Position numbers and translations under genes: made by a program
Notes under the pieces: generated by a model
Databases searched by the model: none
Seen by the model: the letters and a program-made list of their open reading frames with translations, nothing else
What the model was told of the DNA's origin: nothing
Assembly (NCBI RefSeq): GCF_003479425.1
Contig: NZ_QUHC01000026.1
Span: 1 to 13,117 of the forward strand
Reading direction: 5' to 3'
Source: Odoribacter sp. AF15-53
GTDB lineage: Bacteria > Bacteroidota > Bacteroidia > Bacteroidales > Marinifilaceae
DNA: 13,117 nt
Part shown: positions 7,901-13,117 of the stretch, piece by piece
Layout of the letters: each line of letters begins with the position of its first letter
How positions within the stretch are numbered: the first letter of the stretch is position 1

Positions 7901-8353
7901 GGGTCTATTTCTTCTTCTTTCTTGTATAAGAGTTGGTCTGTTAATTTAGGTTTTACCTATTCTTTAGGGGCGCGTACTTATAATCAAACGTTAGTTGACA
8001 AGATTGAAAATTCAAGTGTCGCTTATAATTTAGATCGACGGGCAATAAAAGCACGTTGGTCGAGGGATAACCGGGATGCAAAATATAAATCAATCAAACT
8101 CATCGGTAATAGTACTCCGCAAAGTAGTCGTTTCTTGCAGAAAGAGAATAAATTAACATTCTCTTCAATTTCGGTAGGTTATCGTTTCGATCCTAAGCGC
8201 TTCAAGTTCTTGCAGGCTTGTCGGGTTGGGAGTTTGTCGTTGAATGCAGCCATGAATGATATTGCTGTGATTTCGACGATAAGACAAGAGAGAGGTCTTG
8301 AATATCCGTTTGCCCGGAGTTTTAATTTGTCCTTATCCGTGTTGTTTAATTAA
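4985..8353 (+). CDS. SusC/RagA-type TonB-dependent outer-membrane transporter with STN signalling domain
   Basis: This is an outer-membrane active transporter powered by TonB, forming the barrel under a SusD lid. The signal peptide ends at about residue 31 (FFLFVGSVRA). In order it then carries: an STN (secretin/TonB N-terminus) domain at about 42-115 (KITFRVEKMRLDKVLDSLA), which contacts FecR in transducing receptors; a carboxypeptidase regulatory-like beta-sandwich at about 128-200 (VSGKVIDATTKESLPGASI); a plug at about 215-355 with LFILDGF and VTILKDASATAIYGSEAANG; and a large beta-barrel from about 360 to the C-terminus, ending LSVLFN. At 1122 aa it has full family length. It comes after the 4900-4940 hairpin and 20 bases before susD. 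No shift or truncation is seen. Cargo cannot be told from the sequence. Confidence 0.96.
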   Translation: MQKKEVYLHSCRIKFTVFALMFFLFVGSVRADNDDDYKNTKITFRVEKMRLDKVLDSLAVQTKVQFFYNHAQIDVQKLITIDVKNQTLSYVLAIILGDQPVDVEYQMNRVIVFKSRPKVDPKALVHKVSGKVIDATTKESLPGASIVLKERPAMGVVTDINGKFFIEVPEGISALQVSFVGYENEELALTGKLTDIEIKLSPKAEELGDVVVTGMAPRKVESFSGSYVSVKGEELKKLNPTNILKALQIFDPSFRIVENNKAGSNPNAMPEFRLRGDVQLNPSGANDLQMLMGDYSNRPNMPLFILDGFKTTLQRIVDLDPERVESVTILKDASATAIYGSEAANGVLVFETKKPLTGAINISYSMNMGVTTPDLTDYNLMNAEEKLDYELRAGLFRPTDADDMNYYNHYKQEILRGVDTYWLSKPLQTPVTHRHSLSMEGGDEALRYSLGVNYSSEPGVMKESDRTSMGLSLNLQYRRKKWNIGNQLSLSNTKGNNSPYGIFSTYTRLNPYYRVKDEDGNYTKLIEHKGVGAGTQRVMVTNPLYNVQFPYKDLTENFSVTDNLSIECAIKENLRVNVAASLTKGTARSEKFKSMNHTDFTDEKDLTKKGSYDKSTGETFSWSLNASINYNLTLGKHLISMFGRWNVDENKSNNISLSSLGFPNDNMTDFLFAFEMKERVNGSESTSRAVGVIGQVSYMYDMRYSMDFSIRGDLSSQFGSNTGMAPFWSIGARWNMHKEKWLENSFVSNLVLRGSYGVTGSQSYEPYQATEMYSFSDLMFPYPATDVLGAQLKGIGNPDLGWSKTKNRSVALEWSFFQNRLNFSASYYNNLTENLLLQYTLAPSVGFNTMTMNVGSVLNEGIDLDVSGLIINDYEHQIQWTVGVNGAHNRNVVKKISNVLKTMNEKNREAKFDEPLPIYEEGKSLNQVFTVRSLGIDPATGQEVYLKRNGEKTFVWDAVDKVPMGDSQPKWNGSISSSFLYKSWSVNLGFTYSLGARTYNQTLVDKIENSSVAYNLDRRAIKARWSRDNRDAKYKSIKLIGNSTPQSSRFLQKENKLTFSSISVGYRFDPKRFKFLQACRVGSLSLNAAMNDIAVISTIRQERGLEYPFARSFNLSLSVLFN

Positions 8354-8358
8354 AGTAT

Positions 8359-8365
8359 AAGGAGG
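8359..8365 (+). promoter_or_regulatory. Strong Shine-Dalgarno of susD
   Basis: AAGGAGG lies 8 bases upstream of the ATG at 8374, a near-consensus ribosome binding site. The other genes here have only weak or A/T-rich leaders, as is usual in Bacteroidota. This one fixes the susD start and suggests high translation of the surface lipoprotein. Confidence 0.75.
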
Positions 8366-8373
8366 AACATACA

Positions 8374-9777
8374 ATGAAAAAAATAGTATTAGCGTGTAGT
8401 TGGATCGTTGTGATGGCTGTATCCGCTTGCTCGGATTGGGTGGATGTTAGTCCGAAAACAGATGTGAAAAGTGAGGATTTTTTCACCTCGGAAGATGGGT
8501 TTAAAAGTGCCTTGATCGGAATTTATGGCCGAATGACGAATACGTCATTATATGGGGGACATATGACCTTCAATTTTATGGAGAAATTGGTACAACGGTA
8601 TGATAATAACACAGATTCGAAAGAAGTTCGAGCCAAAATATATGATTATAAAAATCAGAGTGATCCGAAAAATACCTTAGCGGCAATTTGGAGTGCCATG
8701 TATCAGGATATAGCCAATATCAATAACTTGTTGGCAAATTTGGAGACAAACGGGGGAAACATCAAGACCAAGGGATATTGGGAGATGATTAAAGGAGAAG
8801 CTTTGGGATTGCGGGCTTTCCATTATTTTGACTTGTTAAGAATGTGGGGGCCGATTTATTTGCAGGATTCAACCGCCAAGGCTGTTCCTTTTCGGGATAA
8901 ATTTAATTCAGATAAAGTGGCACCCATGGCGGCAAATGAGTTGGCTCACCGAATACTGGATGATTTGCATGAGGCTGAGAAGTTATTGGTAAATGATAAA
9001 ATGGACTACAGTTATGATTTTTCCAATCTTTTTGAGGCACAACGGAATTACCGGATGAATAAATATGCCGTGAAAGCCCTTATGGCTCGTGTTTATTTGT
9101 GGATGGGAAATAAAACCATGGCAGCGACTTATGCCCGGGAAGTAATTAATGATTGTGGGTTAAAATTGCTTCGGGATAATCAGAAAGACGTGACTTTACA
9201 TGATGAAACGCTTTTCGGTTTGTCAATGTATAACATGAGTGAAAAGTTGAAAGATTCATGGAAAAGTGTACTTCCTTTTAATAGAGAACTATGGATCACG
9301 GATGAAAATCGATTGACAGTTTTTGAATCTATGACTTGTGGCATTAATGATATCCGCTATAAGAATGGTTTCGGTTTTATTCATGGAGATAATCAAAATA
9401 TGTGTCGGAAATATTTGGGAGAAGATTCTTTCTATGATGAAAATATCCCGTTGATCCGTCTTTCCGAAATGTATTACATTCTAGCAGAATCGGTTTCTTT
9501 GGAAGAGAGCGTGCAATATATCAATAAAGTTCGTAACACGAGAGGTATTTCCCGTACGTATGACGTTAATTACAGTAGTGCTTTTACGGAAGATTACAGG
9601 AGAGACGTACTACTGAAAGAATACCAGAAAGACTTCTTTGCAGAAGGTCAATTCTTCTATTTTTTGAAACGACATAATTACGAGACATTTTATCGTTGCC
9701 CGGTGGAGAAGATGCTTTATTATGTGTTCCCGATTCCGGACGATGAAGTCGAGTATGGAACCATGACAGGGGAATGA
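8374..9777 (+). CDS. SusD/RagB-family surface nutrient-binding lipoprotein
   Basis: This is a cell-surface lipoprotein that caps the SusC barrel and binds the ligand. The lipobox is VSAC with lipidated C19, followed by SDWVDVSPKTD. The SusD-like N-terminal region covers about 21-250, including FFTSEDGFKSALIGIYGRM, the TPR-helix signature GEALGLRAFHYFDLLRMWG (141-159) and YAVKALMARVYLWMGN (231-246). The C-terminal RagB/SusD region covers about 355-467, with IPLIRLSEMYYILAES, LLKEYQKDFFAEGQFFYFLKR and FPIPDDEVEYG. At 467 aa it is somewhat short for the family, which often exceeds 500. It begins 20 bases after susC behind a strong ribosome binding site, as expected for the pair. Confidence 0.95.
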   Translation: MKKIVLACSWIVVMAVSACSDWVDVSPKTDVKSEDFFTSEDGFKSALIGIYGRMTNTSLYGGHMTFNFMEKLVQRYDNNTDSKEVRAKIYDYKNQSDPKNTLAAIWSAMYQDIANINNLLANLETNGGNIKTKGYWEMIKGEALGLRAFHYFDLLRMWGPIYLQDSTAKAVPFRDKFNSDKVAPMAANELAHRILDDLHEAEKLLVNDKMDYSYDFSNLFEAQRNYRMNKYAVKALMARVYLWMGNKTMAATYAREVINDCGLKLLRDNQKDVTLHDETLFGLSMYNMSEKLKDSWKSVLPFNRELWITDENRLTVFESMTCGINDIRYKNGFGFIHGDNQNMCRKYLGEDSFYDENIPLIRLSEMYYILAESVSLEESVQYINKVRNTRGISRTYDVNYSSAFTEDYRRDVLLKEYQKDFFAEGQFFYFLKRHNYETFYRCPVEKMLYYVFPIPDDEVEYGTMTGE

Positions 9778-9802
9778 TTATCATGTAACTAAAATATAGA
9801 AT

Positions 9803-10762
9803 ATGATGAATAAATATATTTATATAGGTTTCTTGTTTCTTCTGCTGGGTTGCCAAAAAGAGGGAATAGTAAGTTTTGAACAAGAAAAAGATTGTATTCA
9901 ATTTCATTATAACGTGGAAAAGAATGAAATGACATACGAATATAATTTTGCGGAACAATTTATCGGGAGTGGGTGGAATGTTGCTTATCTCGGTGATTCA
10001 ATTTCCAGGGATACGATCTCGCTGTTTCTATCTTTGATGGGACATGCGGCAGATGTTGATCGGGAATTTAAGTTGAAGGGAGTTCCAATTGTTGATTTGG
10101 ATACCTTACCTTTGGCAATGGTGGAATTTTATCCTTCTTACATTTTTAAGGCCAACCGTTTGATCGATACTATTCAGATTGTTTTGATTCGTCCGGATAA
10201 AAGGGGGAGATATGGATTGGGGGTTACATTCGATTTGGAGGATGGAAATTCGATTTTTGATACGGGTGCGGAAGAGTTGAGCGTGTATCGGTTAATGATT
10301 TCCGATCGTTACGAAAAACCGGGACAATGGGATATGCGTGCGGATTACACGGGCGAGTTTTCTGAGGAGAAATATGCATTTATGGTGACAGTTCTTCAGG
10401 TTCAATTCGACATATATAATGATTGGGGTACGGATAATCAGACTTTGCGTGATGCTTTAGAGACGTTTAATCGTGAAAATCCGGATCATCCAAAAGATTT
10501 CACTTTTCCCGTGTGGACAAAACCGACTTGGTGGGATAATAACAATGGAGCCGGGACCTATCTAGGCGAGTTTTCTGAAGAGAAGAAAGAATTTGTAATC
10601 AATGTTATTGGTGCGGGTAGTTTTGTCCCATGGGCACCGTGGGTACGGTTGATGCCGCAACTGAAAAAGGCTTATGAGGATTATAACGCAGCTCATCCGG
10701 ATGAGCCGTTACCATTCCCACCTTTCCCAGAGGTTCCGGAAGAACCGGAAAAAGATAAGTAA
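9803..10762 (+). CDS. DUF4843-family surface lipoprotein with duplicated C-terminal module
   Basis: This predicted lipoprotein (lipobox LLGC, C17) most resembles DUF4843 proteins, which are commonly encoded just after susD with a PKD-like lipoprotein next. Residues about 20-165 are beta-rich (IQFHYNVEKNEMTYEYNF, LIDTIQIVLIRPDKRG), as in the DUF4843 core. Residues 173-240 and 241-309 look like two copies of one module. Each opens P-x-x-W, continues with Y-[TL]-GEFSEEK and a hydrophobic strand, then a helix with L..A...[FY]N, then [NH]PD.P and a proline/aromatic end. The tail is acidic and proline-rich (VPEEPEKDK). An ATGATG start gives MMNK. It begins 25 bases after susD. The role is probably an accessory subunit of the uptake complex on the cell surface; no enzyme motif is seen. 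Confidence 0.82.
   Translation: MMNKYIYIGFLFLLLGCQKEGIVSFEQEKDCIQFHYNVEKNEMTYEYNFAEQFIGSGWNVAYLGDSISRDTISLFLSLMGHAADVDREFKLKGVPIVDLDTLPLAMVEFYPSYIFKANRLIDTIQIVLIRPDKRGRYGLGVTFDLEDGNSIFDTGAEELSVYRLMISDRYEKPGQWDMRADYTGEFSEEKYAFMVTVLQVQFDIYNDWGTDNQTLRDALETFNRENPDHPKDFTFPVWTKPTWWDNNNGAGTYLGEFSEEKKEFVINVIGAGSFVPWAPWVRLMPQLKKAYEDYNAAHPDEPLPFPPFPEVPEEPEKDK
10319..10729 (+). repeat. Internal tandem duplication inside the DUF4843 gene
   Basis: 10319-10522 and 10523-10729 encode two 68-69 residue modules in tandem. The best conserved part is GEFSEEK, encoded by almost the same DNA in both copies (GGCGAGTTTTCTGA, then G or A, then GAGAA). The spacing of the W, GEFSEEK, helix and PD.P elements matches between copies. 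Confidence 0.7.
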
Positions 10763-10791
10763 AATATAGAAATTGATAAAAATCTAGAACG

Positions 10792-12381
10792 ATGATGAAG
10801 AAGATTTATATATTGGGAATTATCGCTTTTATTCTAGCCGGGTGCTATGAAGATAAAGGTAATTATGACTACAAAAAGGTGAACGACCTAGTATCTATAA
10901 CTTTCACGCCAGAGCCTACTATTGCGGAATACTCGTATAATTACAAGTATAGACAGCCTGCTCTAGATACATTGAAGGTTACTTATTCTCCCGTGATAAC
11001 TCAGTCTGAAGTTGATGGCGGGAGTAATTTGGAGTACCAGTGGATAACATGGAAAACCGTGAATGATGAAACCGTGTATGATACGGTTTTCTCAAAAGAT
11101 TTATTGCTAAAATATCCTCCCAAGAAGAGTACGAAATATGAACCTCTATTCCGGGTAATCGATCATTCAACAGGAATCGAGTATTATCAGAAATTTAGTA
11201 TGAAGACTGAGGTACCTTTTGTAAATAGCTGGTTTGTCCTGCATGGACAACCGGGAGATCGGAAATTAGCCGTGGTAGAAGGTGTAAATGAAGTGAGTGA
11301 GGAACCTAATATTATATATGATGTTTATGAAGATGCATGGGGGGTGCGTAGATATCAAGGTGCAACGAGTTTACTTTACACCATGGATGGGAATGATTAT
11401 TCGGGGATTTGTGAGTTTATTGTAGTTATACAACCGGATAGTTGTTCGTATATGCACGCTTATGATTTGGTTGTTAGGAAAGGATTTGAATCGATGATCC
11501 CCAATGTTACTCCCAGGCCTCGTTTGGCTTATGGTTTAAGTAGTGAAATCCCGGGTACCAGTTCTGGTATAATTGTTGATCAGGCCGGACATTTTTATTG
11601 GGCCAGAGGATATGGTTGGTATTATAGCGTGAAGACAAATGAAGAAACGAAGGACTATATTGTGGATAAAATATTTTTGGCAAGAAGTTCTTATGTAACT
11701 GTATGGGATAAGGTTCATAAGCAGTTTATGTATTATGCGCTGTCGCAAAACCCTTCAATTTGGGATAGACCGATTGAACGACCGGTTGTCAAGGAGGATA
11801 ATCAGGCGGCACTGACATTATTTGATAAAGGTGTGTTTAAAGAAGATGAGTGGAAAAATCAGGATGTACTCTATATGGGACAAGGGAATAGTGATATGTC
11901 AGAGGAAGGAGTGCTTATTGTGGCGAGGGATACGACAAATTATACGGTGTACCAAATTGGATTTAATGGGCAAGGGGGAAATTCTTTTATAGAAGTGGTC
12001 AAGACCCCAGCTTTGAAGATGAAGTTAGAGGAAAATTCACAATTTGCGACTTCCGTGGCCTTTAAAGATCAAATTTTCTATACTCGGAATAGTGCTGTTT
12101 ATTTATATAATCTGGTGAGTGGAGAGGAGATCTATTTATATGATGCCGGAGGACCGATTACGAAATTGCAATTTAGAATGGCTAGGGAGTATGATGAAGG
12201 GTATGGTACGGTTGATGCAAATAAGAGATTGGCTGTTGTGGTGAACAATCCGGATGGAACAGGAGAATTGCATGATGTTTTTCTGGATGCAGCAGGTGAT
12301 ATTGAAAGGACGATGATTCATACAGGATTCGGGCCGATTCAGGATATTATTTTCTCGGCACCGGGAGTTAGACATTTATAA
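10792..12381 (+). CDS. PKD-like family lipoprotein (PF16407-type)
   Basis: This predicted lipoprotein (lipobox LAGC, C18) starts with the family hallmark CYEDKGNYDYKKVNDL. Residues about 30-140 form beta-rich PKD-like segments (LEYQWITWK, KSTKYEPLFRVIDHSTGIEY). From about 146 (SWFVLHGQPGDRKLAVVEG) to the end there are repeated short strand motifs such as GHFYWARGYGWYY, DQIFYTRNSAVYLYNLVSG and VAVVVNNPDGTGEL-like runs, which suggest a beta-propeller-like fold; this fold is inference. The length of 529 aa is usual for the group. It lies 29 bases after the DUF4843 gene and starts ATGATG. These lipoproteins are typical partners of SusC-SusD-DUF4843 operons. It probably faces the outside of the cell and helps bind ligand; no catalytic motif is recognised. 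Confidence 0.88.
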   Translation: MMKKIYILGIIAFILAGCYEDKGNYDYKKVNDLVSITFTPEPTIAEYSYNYKYRQPALDTLKVTYSPVITQSEVDGGSNLEYQWITWKTVNDETVYDTVFSKDLLLKYPPKKSTKYEPLFRVIDHSTGIEYYQKFSMKTEVPFVNSWFVLHGQPGDRKLAVVEGVNEVSEEPNIIYDVYEDAWGVRRYQGATSLLYTMDGNDYSGICEFIVVIQPDSCSYMHAYDLVVRKGFESMIPNVTPRPRLAYGLSSEIPGTSSGIIVDQAGHFYWARGYGWYYSVKTNEETKDYIVDKIFLARSSYVTVWDKVHKQFMYYALSQNPSIWDRPIERPVVKEDNQAALTLFDKGVFKEDEWKNQDVLYMGQGNSDMSEEGVLIVARDTTNYTVYQIGFNGQGGNSFIEVVKTPALKMKLEENSQFATSVAFKDQIFYTRNSAVYLYNLVSGEEIYLYDAGGPITKLQFRMAREYDEGYGTVDANKRLAVVVNNPDGTGELHDVFLDAAGDIERTMIHTGFGPIQDIIFSAPGVRHL

Positions 12382-12392
12382 ACGAAATACAG

Positions 12393-13117
12393 ATGAATAG
12401 TTTGAAAGTAATAATGTTTGTTTTTTCCCTTTTCCTCGTGGGCTCGGCCTTCGGGGAAGGGAAAAAATTTAAGATCGGTGGAGAGGCTTTCGAGTTGACA
12501 GAAGGAAAAATGTTGGTTATCGTTAACCGGGTGGATCGGGTGGATACTTTGGCTAGTGGTCCGATCACGGGGGGAAAATTCGTGTTGGAAGGTGAAATCG
12601 AAGAGCCTTGTGTCGCTTTACTTAAAGTGGCTGAATATGATGGCGGATTTGTTTTCCTTTTGGAATCGGATGTGCCTTACGAAATGCGGTTATGGAAAAA
12701 CAAGCGGGAGGAGATCAAGGGGGGAAAGCTACAAGGAGAGTTGAATACTTACATGGCCATCGTGGACAAAACGAATAAAGAAATGGAGAAAATGAAAGCA
12801 GAGATCAAGAAAGCTTCTGCCGAGAAACATTTCAGAACAGCCAGCGAGTTACAAGGTAAATTGGAGAAAGCTCGGGATAAAGCTCAAAAGGAGTTGGATG
12901 CATTAGTCGAGAAGAATAAGGATAACATTTTTGCCGCTTATATCCAGACGTTGGGAATGGGGAGGATGGATTTACCTGCTTTGAAAAATTGTTATCAACG
13001 GCTTTCCGAAAAAGCTCGTCAGTTGGAACCGGGAAAACAGGTGGCTGCTCGCATTGCTGCTTTGGAACAAGTGGGCGTTGATGCCGTGGCCCCGAATTTC
13101 ACCTTGAGTACTCCCGA
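12393..13117 (+). CDS. DUF4369/coiled-coil/thioredoxin-family protein, partial (runs off window end)
   Basis: The ATG at 12393 opens a frame of 241 codons with no stop to the window edge. It has a signal peptide (MNSLKVIMFVFSLFLVGSAF), then a DUF4369-like beta domain at about 25-100 (ITGGKFVLEGEIEEP, FVFLLESDVPYEMRL). A strongly charged helical or coiled-coil segment lies at about 118-175 (MEKMKAEIKKASAEKHF, LEKARDKAQKELDALVEK). The sequence ends in VGVDAVAPNFTLSTP, which is how the AhpC/TSA-thioredoxin fold opens in this family. The CxxC would lie beyond the window, so catalytic competence is unseen. The gene begins 11 bases after the PKD-like gene and is likely in the same operon. It differs clearly from the tandem copies at 1602 and 2771 and so is a separate subfamily member. 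Confidence 0.88.
   Translation, partial: MNSLKVIMFVFSLFLVGSAFGEGKKFKIGGEAFELTEGKMLVIVNRVDRVDTLASGPITGGKFVLEGEIEEPCVALLKVAEYDGGFVFLLESDVPYEMRLWKNKREEIKGGKLQGELNTYMAIVDKTNKEMEKMKAEIKKASAEKHFRTASELQGKLEKARDKAQKELDALVEKNKDNIFAAYIQTLGMGRMDLPALKNCYQRLSEKARQLEPGKQVAARIAALEQVGVDAVAPNFTLSTP

Noticed and set aside
9584..9958. 124-codon - strand open frame spanning the susD end and the next start
   Set aside because: It overlaps two clear + strand genes and has no domain; composition alone explains it.
12556..12744. 62-codon + strand open frame
   Set aside because: It is out of frame with, and inside, the partial DUF4369-thioredoxin gene starting at 12393, which has a signal peptide and family motifs.
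1..13117. CRISPR arrays, tRNA or rRNA genes, insertion sequences
   Set aside because: No spaced direct-repeat array, no cloverleaf-like segment in the short gaps, and no transposase-like frame was seen.
1..13117. Glycan-degradation locus (PUL) in the strict sense
   Set aside because: SusC and SusD are present, but no glycoside hydrolase, lyase, esterase or sulfatase is visible, so a polysaccharide substrate is not supported by this window.

Overview
The window reads as a chromosomal piece of a Bacteroidota gut-type bacterium, most likely order Bacteroidales. A Butyricimonas/Odoribacter-like relative is my guess from gene style, not something I could verify. The evidence is a SusC/SusD pair, a FecR-type anti-sigma factor with a DUF4974-like C-terminus, DUF4369-thioredoxin (TlpA-like) proteins, a DUF4843 lipoprotein, a PKD-like lipoprotein opening CYEDKGNYDY, and moderately AT-rich DNA with mostly weak Shine-Dalgarno sequences. 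Every supported gene lies on the + strand.

Layout: (1) Positions 1-63 hold the last 20 codons of an upstream gene, possibly the ECF sigma factor that usually precedes fecR. A strong intrinsic terminator follows at 102-130. (2) Positions 131-391 are non-coding and contain a perfect 8-bp inverted repeat, probably the fecR control region. (3) 392-4899 is a tight block: fecR, two tandem DUF4369-thioredoxin paralogues, and a third secreted protein that resembles the N-terminal half of such proteins but stops where a thioredoxin domain would begin. (4) 4900-4984 holds a strong hairpin separating this block from susC. (5) 4985-12381 holds susC (with an N-terminal STN signalling domain), susD, a DUF4843 lipoprotein with a duplicated C-terminal module, and a PKD-like lipoprotein, with gaps of 20-29 bases. 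(6) From 12393 a further DUF4369/coiled-coil/thioredoxin gene begins and runs off the window end.

How the parts may work together (inference): the STN domain of SusC would signal substrate occupancy to FecR in the inner membrane, which would control an ECF sigma factor and so expression of the locus. SusC, SusD and the two extra surface lipoproteins would form an outer-membrane uptake complex. The periplasmic thioredoxin-fold proteins would act on thiols or disulfides of the cargo or of the uptake machinery. No glycoside hydrolase, polysaccharide lyase, sulfatase or peptidase is visible, so the cargo is unlikely to be diagnosed as a glycan from this window. A peptide, a cysteine-containing ligand or a metal complex are all open possibilities. 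The unusual density of DUF4369/thioredoxin-type genes (two tandem, one apparently lacking its thioredoxin domain, one downstream) is the most distinctive property of the locus.
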